Below are positions 1 to 9,148 of a stretch of 64,000 nucleotides of DNA, one piece after another (position 1 is the stretch's first letter; the number at the start of each line of letters is the position of its first letter). A program made the translations under genes and the position numbers. Under the pieces are notes generated by a model. That model did not search any database. It was given only the letters and a program-made list of their open reading frames with translations, and was not told the DNA's origin. This DNA comes from Psychrobacter piscatorii (GTDB taxonomy: Bacteria; Pseudomonadota; Gammaproteobacteria; Pseudomonadales; Moraxellaceae): the NCBI RefSeq assembly GCF_904846415.1, contig NZ_CAJHAR010000014.1:27584-91583 (forward strand), given 5' to 3'.

Positions 1-850
1 TTGGTATAAAGTGAGGCTTGATGACTTTATCAAGCTGGCTATACGGAATGCTCAATACCGGCATACCGTAGGCGTATGGACCGATAGAATAGTGCTGATA
101 ACGAATGTTAATCCCTGTCTCTGTCAAGGTCACATTGTCGCTCAGCATAAACGGCCAGCTTTTCTCATAGCTACTGACATCATCAGCGACCGTTTTAACC
201 CATGCTTTATACGCATCATGCGCGAGTGCTTCAAAACGAGGCTTTTTGCCTTTGATTAGCATGTCATCAAGGGTGACTTGTTTTTTGGTAGTCAGATCAA
301 ACGTCAGATACTCGCTATAAGGCATGCCGTGTGCACCACCAGTAAAGACGTAGGAGTTGATTTCAAACAGCTCAAAGTTATTAACGTGACCCAAGTAATC
401 AGGCGTCACCATCAAGCTATAAGACCATGAAACCTCTTCAGGCATATCTTGAAACTGCGATGTCGCAAAGTCATTAATCGCAGCAGTTACGTCTGCCTGA
501 CTGCTTTTTGTCTTAATAGGTGCTGATTCAGTTGGCTTGCTATTCACCACCAAATTATCGATACGTGCATTGACTGTCTTATTTATCCAGCCATGATTGG
601 TCTTAAGATATTTAATCTCAATTTCTGGGCAATTATCACGCTCAGTACACATCTTTTGAATTTTTTCTGGTAACTGATAATCGAGATATTCTGTTGAGCT
701 GATCAGGCTACCTGCATTTGCGGACAGACTAGCGGCACCCATCAGTAAACCGCTTGCTAAGAGACCAATTCGCCGTATACGCCCTACTCTGCCTGAAGAA
801 ATATGCGTCAGCGTGAACCTATTAAGATGAGATTGAACCATAGCTTTCAT
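1..850 (-). CDS. Exported DUF3298/RsiV-like protein, partial at its C-terminus
   Basis: The reading frame opens at ATG 850 and runs off the left edge, so only the first 283 codons are present. The N-terminus has an unusually long basic leader (about 30 residues, rich in H, R and S) and then a hydrophobic stretch ending in LSANAG, a plausible Sec signal peptidase site. The mature part contains VFTGGAHGMPY and YLTFDLTTKKQVTLDDML, typical of the DUF3298/DUF4163 (RsiV-type) fold, so I read it as a secreted or periplasmic protein. In Bacillus, RsiV binds lysozyme, but no sigma-factor gene is in view and no such role is claimed here. The Met4 codon (850-9=841) is an alternative start. The function of this branch is unknown. 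Confidence 0.7.
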   Translation of the reverse strand, partial: MKAMVQSHLNRFTLTHISSGRVGRIRRIGLLASGLLMGAASLSANAGSLISSTEYLDYQLPEKIQKMCTERDNCPEIEIKYLKTNHGWINKTVNARIDNLVVNSKPTESAPIKTKSSQADVTAAINDFATSQFQDMPEEVSWSYSLMVTPDYLGHVNNFELFEINSYVFTGGAHGMPYSEYLTFDLTTKKQVTLDDMLIKGKKPRFEALAHDAYKAWVKTVADDVSSYEKSWPFMLSDNVTLTETGINIRYQHYSIGPYAYGMPVLSIPYSQLDKVIKPHFIP

Positions 851-996
851 ACATCCCTTTTTATAAATATAAAGTGTTGCATAACATTCTACCGTAACAA
901 TGACGCTGTATTGTAGGAACACTGTTTGTGTTTTTGAAGTGTTGCTAATCACTCAAAACCTCTCTTGACTCATTTGTCGCATAGATAACGGACAAT

Positions 997-1020
997 AAAA
1001 AAGACACGGCTAGCGTGTCT
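997..1020 (-). terminator. Intrinsic terminator downstream of prfC
   Basis: A 7-bp stem (1002-1008 with 1014-1020) has a 5-nt loop. On the reverse strand it is followed by a run of T (the A-tract at 997-1002). It lies about 50 nt past the prfC stop. Confidence 0.75.
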
Positions 1021-1067
1021 TAATCAATGAACAATACAGTGATACGGCTGATTTGATAACAGTCGTT

Positions 1068-2663
1068 TTAATGCTCACGCGTGCTGCTAAAGGTGATTTC
1101 GGGATAACGATCTTGCATCAACTGTAAGTTGACACGTGATGGCGCAAGGTAAGTCAGATAACCGCCACCATCTAATGATAATTGGTCATGGGCTTTTTTC
1201 TTGAACTTCGCCAATGCCACTTCATCATCACAGTGAATCCAGCGCACGGTGGCAATCGATACCGGCTCAAAGGTACATTGTACTTTGTACTCTTCTTTGA
1301 GACGATGCGCGACCACTTCAAACTGTAGCACACCAACCGCGCCCAATACCAAATCGTTATTAATCTGCGGCATAAATACCTGCGTGGCACCCTCTTCGCT
1401 TAACTGCTGTAGCCCTTTTTGCAATGCTTTTGATTTAAGCGGATCTTTTAGCACCACACGGCGGAACAATTCAGGGGCAAAATGAGGAATACCGGTAAAG
1501 CTCAACTCCTCGCCTTCAGTGAAGCTATCGCCAATAGAGATGGTTCCGTGGTTGTGCAAACCAATAATATCGCCCGGATAGGCTTCTTCTAGCGCCTCGC
1601 GGTCGCCTGCCAAAAAGGTCAGCGCATCAGCAATACGGACGTCTTTACCCAGACGCACGTGCTTCATTTTCATACCCTTCTCGTACTTGCCAGAGCACAC
1701 GCGCAAGAAAGCGATGCGGTCACGGTGACGCGGATCCATATTTGCCTGAATCTTAAAAACAAAACCTGTGAAATCGGTCTCTGTTGCTGATACTTTACGC
1801 TCAGTCGTTGGATGGGCCTTTGGTGGCGGCGCGTATTTGACCAAGGTATCAAGTACCATGTTGACACCGAAGTTACCCAATGCCGTGCCAAACAATACTG
1901 GCGTCATCTCGCCCGCTAAAAACGCGTCAACACTGAACTCTTCTAGCGCCATCTGTACCAGCTCAAGTGACTCCTCAAAGGCATCAAACATCAACTGCCC
2001 TAGTCGCTCGCGGATATCAGGATAATCATAACCCTCACGAGTTTCAGAAACGGTCATCTTGCCGCCGTTGCCTTTCTCGTATAAGTAGGTTTTGTTTTCT
2101 GCAAGGTGATATACCCCAACAAAATCCTGCCCCATACCAATCGGCCATGTGACTGGCACGCATTTAATCTTTAGTACCGCTTCGATTTCACTCAGTAGCT
2201 CAAGCGGCTCACGAATCTGGCGATCGAGCTTATTAACGAACGAAATAATTGGCGTATCGCGCATGCGACAAACTTCCATCAGCTTGATGGTTCGTTCTTC
2301 GACACCTTTTGCGCCATCCACCATCATCAATGCGCTATCTACTGCGGTCAAGGTACGATAAGTATCTTCACTAAAGTCGGCGTGACCTGGGGTGTCTAAT
2401 AGGTTGACCATGTGGTCTTTGTACGGGAACTGCATGACAGACGTGGTGATTGAGATACCACGCTCTTGCTCCATACTCATCCAGTCCGAAGTGGCATGAC
2501 GATCGGTCTTACGGCCTTTGACTTCGCCCACTACCTGAATCGCTTGTCCCCATAACAGCAGCTTTTCGGTCATGGTGGTCTTACCAGCATCGGGATGCGA
2601 GATAATGGCAAAGGTGCGGCGCTTGGCCACTTCTTTGGTTAGTTTTTTTGGATCTACGCTCAT
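1068..2663 (-). CDS. prfC: Peptide chain release factor 3 (RF3)
   Basis: This translational GTPase recycles RF1 and RF2 off the ribosome after termination. The classical G motifs are intact: HPDAGKTT (P-loop), DTPGHADF (G3) and NKLD (G4), followed by EF-Tu-like domain II and the RF3 C-terminal domain. Starting at ATG 2663 (MSVDPKKL) gives 531 residues, matching the E. coli protein of about 529. The frame also has an ATG at 2690 that would add nine residues (MTQLLKLKI), but it has no ribosome-binding site, while ATG 2663 has a weak GAAG upstream. It is transcribed alone, with its own terminator. Confidence 0.95.
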   Translation of the reverse strand: MSVDPKKLTKEVAKRRTFAIISHPDAGKTTMTEKLLLWGQAIQVVGEVKGRKTDRHATSDWMSMEQERGISITTSVMQFPYKDHMVNLLDTPGHADFSEDTYRTLTAVDSALMMVDGAKGVEERTIKLMEVCRMRDTPIISFVNKLDRQIREPLELLSEIEAVLKIKCVPVTWPIGMGQDFVGVYHLAENKTYLYEKGNGGKMTVSETREGYDYPDIRERLGQLMFDAFEESLELVQMALEEFSVDAFLAGEMTPVLFGTALGNFGVNMVLDTLVKYAPPPKAHPTTERKVSATETDFTGFVFKIQANMDPRHRDRIAFLRVCSGKYEKGMKMKHVRLGKDVRIADALTFLAGDREALEEAYPGDIIGLHNHGTISIGDSFTEGEELSFTGIPHFAPELFRRVVLKDPLKSKALQKGLQQLSEEGATQVFMPQINNDLVLGAVGVLQFEVVAHRLKEEYKVQCTFEPVSIATVRWIHCDDEVALAKFKKKAHDQLSLDGGGYLTYLAPSRVNLQLMQDRYPEITFSSTREH

Positions 2664-2770
2664 AATTTTCAGCTTCAACAGTTGTGTCATTTAGAAGTTA
2701 ATCTAAATAAATAGAATCAATAATGAGCGTATTGTAGCCGATTTAGCGTTAGGGTGCAGAGTTAGCGTAT

Positions 2771-2806
2771 AAAAAAACACGCTCTATCAGTCAGACAAAG
2801 CGTGTT
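2771..2806 (-). terminator. Intrinsic terminator after the 2846-3748 lipoprotein gene
   Basis: An 8-bp stem (2777-2784 with 2799-2806) is followed on the reverse strand by seven T (the A-run 2771-2777). It lies 40 nt past the gene's stop and upstream of prfC, so the two genes are separate units. Confidence 0.75.
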
Positions 2807-2845
2807 AACAAAATTTTTAACCGTCAGCGTAGGGCTTGCTTGATT

Positions 2846-3748
2846 TTAATAGTAGCGCTTGATTTGCTCAGCTAAGAAGTCTCCTGCGACCTCATTAACA
2901 AGCGTACAATCTACCACGCCAAAGCGGCTATCTATATTCGGATTGGTGCTACCCTTGGCAACATAATTTGCCTCATAGATATCCTTTCCATACTCAACGC
3001 CACTATATTCATAGGCAGGTTGATTTTTATATTCAAAGAACATCACCTGCGCTGCTTTTTGCTTATTTGCTATACCAACACCAAACTGAGAGGTTCTATG
3101 ATCTCTGTCGTCACTAAAGCGTTGTTTGGCAGCGTCGATCCATTTTTCCAATGACGAATAGCCTGTCTTGTTTTTGTCGTTGAAAGCCAAGAATGAGCGC
3201 TCGCTTGTCACCACTGGAATATAACAAACGGAGCCTTCTGGAAACGCAACATTAGAGGGGATATTAGAGTAATTACTCAAATCGGTGAGAATACCTCGGC
3301 GGTCTTCGATATTCGTGCCAGCACTATAACTGCGGGTCGTTAGACCTGATAAGTTGAGTGTTTGGTAGGTGGTTTCGTAGCCTAGTTTGTTATTACTGTT
3401 TTTTTCATAAATAGGACGTTTGACCGTGCGCCCATTGACCTCGATGTCTTTGTTTTCGAGTCGACCTTCGAAATCATCTGCCAGTACCGTTCTGTCTAAA
3501 TCATTCAGGCTCTGATTGCTATAACTGTTGATGAGATTGGTAGTTTTGATGTTGCGTGCACCTGTGCGATAAGTCTCATCGATGCGCGCAATGGCAGTAT
3601 CGTTGGCCTTACTATCGTAACTATTGGCAAAGCTCGTCAGCGTAATATTGTCGCTATCAGAACCATAACTGCCGTCATCTACTTCGCAGCCTATCAAAGC
3701 AAGCATTGACCAGAAGAAAACACCAGATATCGCAACCACTCTATTCAT
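2846..3748 (-). CDS. Lipoprotein of unknown function
   Basis: The 300-residue protein begins with a short basic n-region and a hydrophobic core ending in the lipobox LIGC (Cys21), so it should be a membrane-anchored lipoprotein. The residues after the Cys (EVDDGS) are acidic; in E. coli an Asp at +2 retains lipoproteins in the inner membrane, but here +2 is Glu, so sorting is unclear. The rest is soluble and polar with no motif I recognise. An AAGGA ribosome-binding site lies 9 nt before the ATG. It is monocistronic with its own terminator. Confidence 0.7.
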   Translation of the reverse strand: MNRVVAISGVFFWSMLALIGCEVDDGSYGSDSDNITLTSFANSYDSKANDTAIARIDETYRTGARNIKTTNLINSYSNQSLNDLDRTVLADDFEGRLENKDIEVNGRTVKRPIYEKNSNNKLGYETTYQTLNLSGLTTRSYSAGTNIEDRRGILTDLSNYSNIPSNVAFPEGSVCYIPVVTSERSFLAFNDKNKTGYSSLEKWIDAAKQRFSDDRDHRTSQFGVGIANKQKAAQVMFFEYKNQPAYEYSGVEYGKDIYEANYVAKGSTNPNIDSRFGVVDCTLVNEVAGDFLAEQIKRYY

Positions 3749-4006
3749 CGAACAATGTCCTTATGATTTAGATTTTTTATCACCCAATTTGATGATATTA
3801 GTATGACCAACCACATGGCTGGCTTCGGTCATTCTGTTTATGAGTACCAGCATCTACTGTTATTGTAGATGGCTCTGAAAGTCATATTTACAAACTTGTC
3901 GTAAATATTTACTACCGACTTACTGAGCTGGGCTGATGATTTGTTATCCTAAGCTGCATATTTAGATTCACTATTCAAACCCAAAAACCACAACAAAGGA
4001 TGTGTT

Positions 4007-4420
4007 ATGAAAACTTTATATTCTACTAAATCTACTGTTACTGGCGGTCGTATGGGTACGGCAACCTTGAGCGATAGCGACCTTGAGATCAACATGACAC
4101 CACCAGGTGGCAATCAAAAAGGCAATAATCCTGAGCAATTGCTAGCTATGGGCTACGGTGCTTGCTTTGATGGCGCGCTTGGCGTGGTCAAAAAGATGGA
4201 AAACGCACGCTTTGGTTCCACAACTGAAACGTCTGTTGATTTGTTACAAGGTGACAACCACGAGTACAAACTCTCAGTAAAGATCCATGTAATCGCCGAC
4301 AACACTGATCTGTCAGCTGATGAGATCCAAAAACTGGTTGAAAAGGCGCATGACGTCTGCCCATATTCTAAAGCCACACGCGGTAATATCGATGTTGAAG
4401 TCTCTTCAGAAGTAAAATAA
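4007..4420 (+). CDS. ohr: Organic hydroperoxide resistance protein, OsmC/Ohr family
   Basis: This is a small cytoplasmic peroxidase that reduces organic (fatty-acid) hydroperoxides, with lipoyl proteins as the usual reductant. At 137 residues it has the normal Ohr length. The two catalytic cysteines are present: Cys53 in GACFDGAL and Cys118 in VCPYSKATRGNIDV, the latter motif separating Ohr from OsmC. The conserved active-site Arg lies near residue 15 (GGRMG). The ribosome-binding site is AAAGGA. No ohrR-type regulator is adjacent, so control by a distant OhrR is only a guess. Confidence 0.92.
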   Translation: MKTLYSTKSTVTGGRMGTATLSDSDLEINMTPPGGNQKGNNPEQLLAMGYGACFDGALGVVKKMENARFGSTTETSVDLLQGDNHEYKLSVKIHVIADNTDLSADEIQKLVEKAHDVCPYSKATRGNIDVEVSSEVK

Positions 4421-4472
4421 CGTATTATGAGACTCATTATCAATGATTAATTAAGAATATATTAATTATAGA

Positions 4473-4503
4473 AGAACTCAGCTGGTCTGGGTTCTTTTTT
4501 TGT
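4473..4503 (+). terminator. Intrinsic terminator after ohr
   Basis: A 9-bp stem (4473-4481 with 4487-4495, one G-T pair) has a 5-nt loop and is followed by a T-run. Confidence 0.75.
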
Positions 4504-4627
4504 TTGAAATTTTGGTGAAAAAATAAAACTGCTAGAACATCTCGTAACGGTTAAGCAGTTCGGCACGCACTGTTTTTATCGTTATAATAAGGGCATATTT
4601 TTATCTAATAGCTGATAAGTGACTTTT

Positions 4628-7606
4628 ATGACTGATAACATAGCTGACAATACCGCCGATAACGACCACAACTCCCATCAAGCACTCGATCCTAAAACCT
4701 TACCGAATTTTGACGACATGCCTAACGTCGCACTGATGGATACCAGTCACGTAGACAAAGATCAGCCCCCGTTTATCTTGGTTGACGGCTCTTATTATTT
4801 GTTTCGCACCTATCATGCCCTCCCAAAAACCATGCAAAACTCGCAGGGCCTGATTACCAATGCGATACGCGGCACATTGAACGCATTACTCAAACTCATG
4901 CGTCGTTATCACCCTACTCATATGGCCGTCTGCTTTGATACCAAGTCGCCGACTTTTCGCCATCATATGTCGTCTGACTATAAAGCAGCTCGTCCGCCCA
5001 TCGATATAGAACTGGTAGAGCAAATTCCTTATATTCATCGTTTGGTTAGCGCCTTGGGTATTCCGCTATTACGTATTGAGGGTGCAGAGGCCGATGATAT
5101 CATCGGTACACTTGCCCATCGTGCGGTCGAGCAAGGTCATCATGTCGTCATCTCAACCGGCGATAAAGACATGATGCAGCTGGTCAATGATTGCGTCATC
5201 CTAGAAGACAGCTTTACTGGTAAAGTCACGGATACACCAGCGGTTATCGATAAGTTCGGTATTAATCCAAACCAAATGATTGATTTTTTGACGCTCATGG
5301 GCGATGCCTCTGACGGTATCAAAGGTGTACCGGGCATTGGTAAAAAAACCGCCAAAGACTTGCTGGTTGAGTACGGTGATATCGAAAACATGCTCAAGCA
5401 TATTGGCTTTATCAAAGGTCGCGGGGCTAAAGGCTTGATCGAGCACGCCGATGATATTCCTTTTAATAGAAAGCTCGCTACCATCGTAACGAATTTGGAA
5501 ATCGGCCAAGACTGGAATGATTTAAAAATCAATACCGATCCTTGTGCACATATAGATGAGCTGCGCGAATTGTACAATGAGCTTGAGTTCAAAAATGAGC
5601 TGGCGTCGCTTGATCACCCAAACCATCCTGCAAATGGCTCACAAAGCGTTGCTGATAGCCAAGCCAATGCTGAGTCACAAGCGCAAGTTGCCAAATCGCT
5701 GCAATCTGCCAATATTGATAATATGACGGGCAGTAACCATGAAGATAAAGCGTGGCATACTGTACTCGACAAGCCTGCGTTTGATAGCTTGGTCAAATTA
5801 TTAGAAGCGGCTCCGCACTTTGTCATTGATACTGAAACCACCAGCGTCCATTGGCGTGACGCACAAATCGTCGGGCTGTCTTTTGCTGTGCAAGCGCATG
5901 AAGCCTATTATATTCCGCTCACCCATAGCTTAGAAGGTGATGAGCTGACAGCAAAACAACTCGACCGCGATACGGTATTGGCGCGCTTAAAGCCTGTGTT
6001 AGAGAATCCAAACATCGGTAAAATCGGACAGCATCTGAAATATGACGCGCACATCCTCGCTCACTATGATATTGACTTAGTTGGCGCCATACATGAGCAG
6101 CCAAATAACTGGGCGATGGATACCATGCTTGCCAGCTACGTCATCAATGCGGCAGCGACTCGCCACGGTATGGACGACTTAGCGCGCCATTATCTACAAA
6201 CGCAAACCATCAGCTTTGAGGAAGTCGCGGGCAAAGGGGCTAAGCAAGTCACCTTTGACCAAGTAGCTATCGATATCGCGAGCGACTACGCCTGTGAAGA
6301 TGCTGATATTACTTATCAGTTATTTGACGTGTTCAGCGTTGAGTTGGCTAACGATGCCAATAATGCCAAATTACTACACGAGCTAGAAATTCCAACGGCA
6401 GAGATACTTTGCCAAATGGAAGCACATGGTATTCTCATCAAACGCTCTTTCTTAAACGAGTTATCAAAGCGCTTTGATGAAGAAATCATCGCCCTAGAAA
6501 AACGTGCTTATGAAGTGGCAGGTGAAGAGTTTAACTTAGGATCACCTAAGCAGCTTGGTGAGATGCTGTTTGACAAGCTTGGCGTGCCGGGTGGCAAAAA
6601 AACCAAGTCTGGTCAATACTCGACTGGTGAAGCGGTCTTATCAAAAATCGATCACCCCTTGGTCGATATTACCTTAGAGTATCGCGGGCTGTCTAAGCTA
6701 AAAAGCACTTATACCGATGCACTCGATAATGTCGCAGATGCTGAGACCGACCGCGTGCACACCAGCTATCATCAGGCACTCACCAGTACTGGCCGTCTGT
6801 CATCAACCGATCCTAACTTACAAAATATTCCAATTCGTACTGCGACTGGTCGCCTGATTCGTCAAGCCTTTATTGCCCCAGAAGGTCGCGTGATCTTGGC
6901 CGCGGATTATTCACAAATAGAACTTCGTCTCATGGCGCATTTTTCAGGCGATAAGAACTTGACGCATGCCTTTAATGAAGGCCTAGATATTCATGCTGCG
7001 ACTGCCGCTGAAGTACTTGGCAAGGATGTTGCGGACGTAACCTCAACTGAGCGCCGTAATGCCAAAGCGATTAATTTTGGTCTGCTATACGGGATGAGTG
7101 CCTTTGGACTTGCCAAGCAATTACAAATGAGTCGCGGTGAAGCACAAGACTATATCGATATGTACTTTGAGCGCTATCCAGGCGTCAAGAACTATATGAT
7201 CAACACGCGTGCTAGCGCGTACGAGCAAGGCTATGTCGAGACGATATTAGGCCGTAAACTCTATACACCTGATATTAATCATAGCAATCGTATGGTCAAG
7301 CAAGGCGCTGAGCGTGCGGCGATTAACGCGCCACTACAAGGCTCTGCTGCTGATTTGATCAAACTTGCCATGATTGCCGTTGATAAGGTATTGCCAAAAG
7401 ATCAAGCTAAAATGCTGCTACAAGTTCATGATGAACTGGTGTTTGAAGTGGATGCCGATAAAGTAGACGCGGTTAGCCAATTGATTACCGATGCCATGCA
7501 AGATGTCTTGACGACTACGGCCGTAGATAAAGGCTGGCATGTCGACTTTGCTGTACCGTTACTAGTTGAGACTGATAGCGGTCAAAACTGGGATGAGGCG
7601 CATTAA
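4628..7606 (+). CDS. polA: DNA polymerase I
   Basis: This is the replication and repair polymerase that removes RNA primers and fills gaps. Numbering is from the upstream GTG at 4619, which gives 995 residues. A hydrophilic N-terminal extension of about 45 residues precedes the 5' nuclease domain (about 50-320). A low-complexity linker rich in S, Q, A and N follows. The 3'-5' exonuclease domain retains DTET (D404, E406) and YACEDADIT, but its second motif reads GQHLKYD where E. coli has GQNLKYD. The polymerase domain has motif A DYSQIELR (D763), motif B around NAKAINFGLLYG and motif C VHDEL (D938). ATG 4628 and GTG 4619 are both possible starts, and neither has a clear ribosome-binding site. 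Confidence 0.96.
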   Translation: MTDNIADNTADNDHNSHQALDPKTLPNFDDMPNVALMDTSHVDKDQPPFILVDGSYYLFRTYHALPKTMQNSQGLITNAIRGTLNALLKLMRRYHPTHMAVCFDTKSPTFRHHMSSDYKAARPPIDIELVEQIPYIHRLVSALGIPLLRIEGAEADDIIGTLAHRAVEQGHHVVISTGDKDMMQLVNDCVILEDSFTGKVTDTPAVIDKFGINPNQMIDFLTLMGDASDGIKGVPGIGKKTAKDLLVEYGDIENMLKHIGFIKGRGAKGLIEHADDIPFNRKLATIVTNLEIGQDWNDLKINTDPCAHIDELRELYNELEFKNELASLDHPNHPANGSQSVADSQANAESQAQVAKSLQSANIDNMTGSNHEDKAWHTVLDKPAFDSLVKLLEAAPHFVIDTETTSVHWRDAQIVGLSFAVQAHEAYYIPLTHSLEGDELTAKQLDRDTVLARLKPVLENPNIGKIGQHLKYDAHILAHYDIDLVGAIHEQPNNWAMDTMLASYVINAAATRHGMDDLARHYLQTQTISFEEVAGKGAKQVTFDQVAIDIASDYACEDADITYQLFDVFSVELANDANNAKLLHELEIPTAEILCQMEAHGILIKRSFLNELSKRFDEEIIALEKRAYEVAGEEFNLGSPKQLGEMLFDKLGVPGGKKTKSGQYSTGEAVLSKIDHPLVDITLEYRGLSKLKSTYTDALDNVADAETDRVHTSYHQALTSTGRLSSTDPNLQNIPIRTATGRLIRQAFIAPEGRVILAADYSQIELRLMAHFSGDKNLTHAFNEGLDIHAATAAEVLGKDVADVTSTERRNAKAINFGLLYGMSAFGLAKQLQMSRGEAQDYIDMYFERYPGVKNYMINTRASAYEQGYVETILGRKLYTPDINHSNRMVKQGAERAAINAPLQGSAADLIKLAMIAVDKVLPKDQAKMLLQVHDELVFEVDADKVDAVSQLITDAMQDVLTTTAVDKGWHVDFAVPLLVETDSGQNWDEAH

Positions 7607-7742
7607 TCATTGTTTTGGTCAACTTAGAACGCTAGCGAGCTTAAAGATATGATGGGTTTTGAAACCCACTGTATCGTCTATATAAACAACCACTTATGAC
7701 TACTTGGTTATATTCTATGACGTCGTTATTACCATATTGGGT

Positions 7743-7748
7743 TATAAT
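7743..7748 (+). promoter_or_regulatory. Candidate -10 box upstream of the 7845 gene
   Basis: A perfect TATAAT sits about 50 nt before the hairpin terminator at 7797 and about 95 nt before the next ORF. No good -35 element lies at the right distance, so this is a weak call. Confidence 0.3.
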
Positions 7749-7796
7749 AGCGTCATAGTAGATTATGCATATTTCGTTAGATATTTTTCGGTTTAG

Positions 7797-7821
7797 AGTG
7801 AGCCTGCGGGCTCACTTTTTT
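7797..7821 (+). terminator. Hairpin with T-run before the 7845 ORF
   Basis: An 8-bp G/C-rich stem (7797-7804 with 7809-7816) is followed by six T. It lies 190 nt past polA and only about 25 nt before the next ORF. It may end polA transcripts, or it may close a short transcript started from the TATAAT at 7743. Confidence 0.7.
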
Positions 7822-7844
7822 GTTTTTGACACATTCTTTTTGAT

Positions 7845-8288
7845 ATGCAGGAGCCAGTTATTTTGAGTTCAGATGGCATTATTGAAGCCCCCGGTATTAT
7901 CCTATTATTCATCTGCTTGCTACGCTGCACGCAATATTTTATAAAAAGTCACATCAAACAAGTTCAGTCCTTTTGGTTGGCTTCTGTACTTATATTTGTC
8001 GCTGTCATTCGTCGGGAGCTAAACTATCTACCAGATTTGTTGGTTCCGAGCGATTTCTCGTTTTTAAATCAATCTTATGATTGGTGGGAAGACAGTGTAC
8101 TGACCGTTATCTATCTCGTCGCGCTTGGCCTATTGGCCTATTCGAGGCACTACCTTTGGGCAGTATTAAAGAATGTGCCGGTCTCGCTCTACCTCATCGT
8201 TACCGCGCTGGCAATCATTCAATATATGGGAGAAAACGCCATTATGTTCCCGCATACATTTGGTGAAATTGTCGAAGAGTTGGCTTAG
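7845..8288 (+). CDS. Membrane protein, probably truncated by an in-frame TAG
   Basis: This 147-residue, strongly hydrophobic protein has three to four likely membrane segments (around residues 15-28, 42-55, 85-100 and 108-125). I do not recognise the family. A strong AGGAG at 7849-7853 lies 9 nt before an in-frame TTG at 7863, so TTG 7863 may be the real start rather than ATG 7845, which has no ribosome-binding site. The frame stops at TAG 8286-8288, but the same frame continues open for 36 more codons of membrane-protein-like sequence (next entry). The intact gene was therefore probably about 184 codons. Confidence 0.6.
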   Translation: MQEPVILSSDGIIEAPGIILLFICLLRCTQYFIKSHIKQVQSFWLASVLIFVAVIRRELNYLPDLLVPSDFSFLNQSYDWWEDSVLTVIYLVALGLLAYSRHYLWAVLKNVPVSLYLIVTALAIIQYMGENAIMFPHTFGEIVEELA

Positions 8289-8399
8289 ACTGTCATCTAT
8301 GGTATTGCCTTGACGTATTTATGGCGATTCAAACTGGCTGATTATGAATCATGTCTTGTGCAGAAATTAAACTATGAGCTCAAACACGCTGATAATTGA
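8289..8399 (+). pseudogene. C-terminal remnant of the 7845 membrane protein after the amber codon
   Basis: In the same frame as the ORF ending at 8288, codons continue TVIYGIALTYLWRFKLADYE and on to TGA 8397-8399. The segment is a hydrophobic helix followed by a polar tail, as expected for the missing end of the protein, and a terminator follows at 8466. I infer a point mutation to TAG, or less likely read-through. Confidence 0.55.
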
Positions 8400-8465
8400 A
8401 ATTATAGTCACGATACTATTAATGACGTAGTAACAAAGATCTTTTAAGCAATTTTATGAAAACTC

Positions 8466-8500
8466 ACGGCTGCTCAATATGAGTAGCCGTTTTGCATTTT
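8466..8500 (+). terminator. Intrinsic terminator after the interrupted membrane gene
   Basis: A 10-bp stem (8466-8475 with 8481-8490, one G-T pair) has a 5-nt loop and is followed by TTTTGCATTTT. Confidence 0.7.
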
Positions 8501-8664
8501 GGCAATTGCCTTACATTTTTTGAACATCCTGTCACACCTTACTACTAGTGAAAATCCCAATAACCGTACAAACTTATGGACAGATTATCAATGTCGCTAT
8601 AAGCAGCGCTTTTATAAGCCCTTACAATGACTTTACTGCTAATAATTACAATAAGGAATGACTT

Positions 8665-9015
8665 ATGGAAAACACAAAGAACCCACTACCAGAAGAGATG
8701 GATCATATCGATGGCAATCGCCGCGACAATAATGACAGCACTGACAATCAAGACAACCAGTTGGTCGATTTAGACAATCCGATGCTGCATACGATCGACA
8801 ACGATGATGTGATTGATAACAGTGCAGGGTTTGATAATTCAGAAGTCGGTAGTGCTGCTACGCAAGGATTAACACCTATGCATCGTCAAAACCTTGATGA
8901 ATCACGTGTGGATGAAGTTTTGGTTCAGGACAATCTTGATGATAATGATTATCCAGATACAATGGATATTGCTGATAGAGATGCCGCAGAGCGTAGTAAT
9001 GACGATGATTTTTAG
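8665..9015 (+). CDS. Small, highly acidic protein of unknown function
   Basis: The 116-residue protein is dominated by Asp, Asn and Glu and has no hydrophobic segment and no Cys or Trp, so it is probably soluble and disordered. The ribosome-binding site AAGGAATGACTT directly precedes the ATG. The gene stands alone between terminators. I recognise no domain. Its composition resembles small cytoplasmic stress or ribosome-associated proteins, but no function can be assigned. Confidence 0.65.
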   Translation: MENTKNPLPEEMDHIDGNRRDNNDSTDNQDNQLVDLDNPMLHTIDNDDVIDNSAGFDNSEVGSAATQGLTPMHRQNLDESRVDEVLVQDNLDDNDYPDTMDIADRDAAERSNDDDF

Positions 9016-9050
9016 AAATTAGCACCGCGGTTGATATAACCCTTTAGAGC

Positions 9051-9087
9051 AAAAAAGCACGCTTAATATCGTTAAGCGTGCTTTTTT
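9051..9087. terminator. Bidirectional terminator between convergent genes
   Basis: An 11-bp stem (9056-9066 with 9072-9082) is flanked by an A-run on the left and a T-run on the right, so it can act on both strands. It separates the acidic-protein gene from the reverse-strand membrane gene. Confidence 0.85.
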
Positions 9088-9148
9088 ATACCTAATAACT
9101 CTGTTTTCGTTCAAATTTTTGAGCCATACCATTCAAACTATTGATCAT

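Noticed and set aside
5140..5592. 150-codon reverse ORF inside polA
   Set aside because: It is fully antisense to the conserved 5' nuclease domain; its Ser-rich composition mirrors the sense codons.
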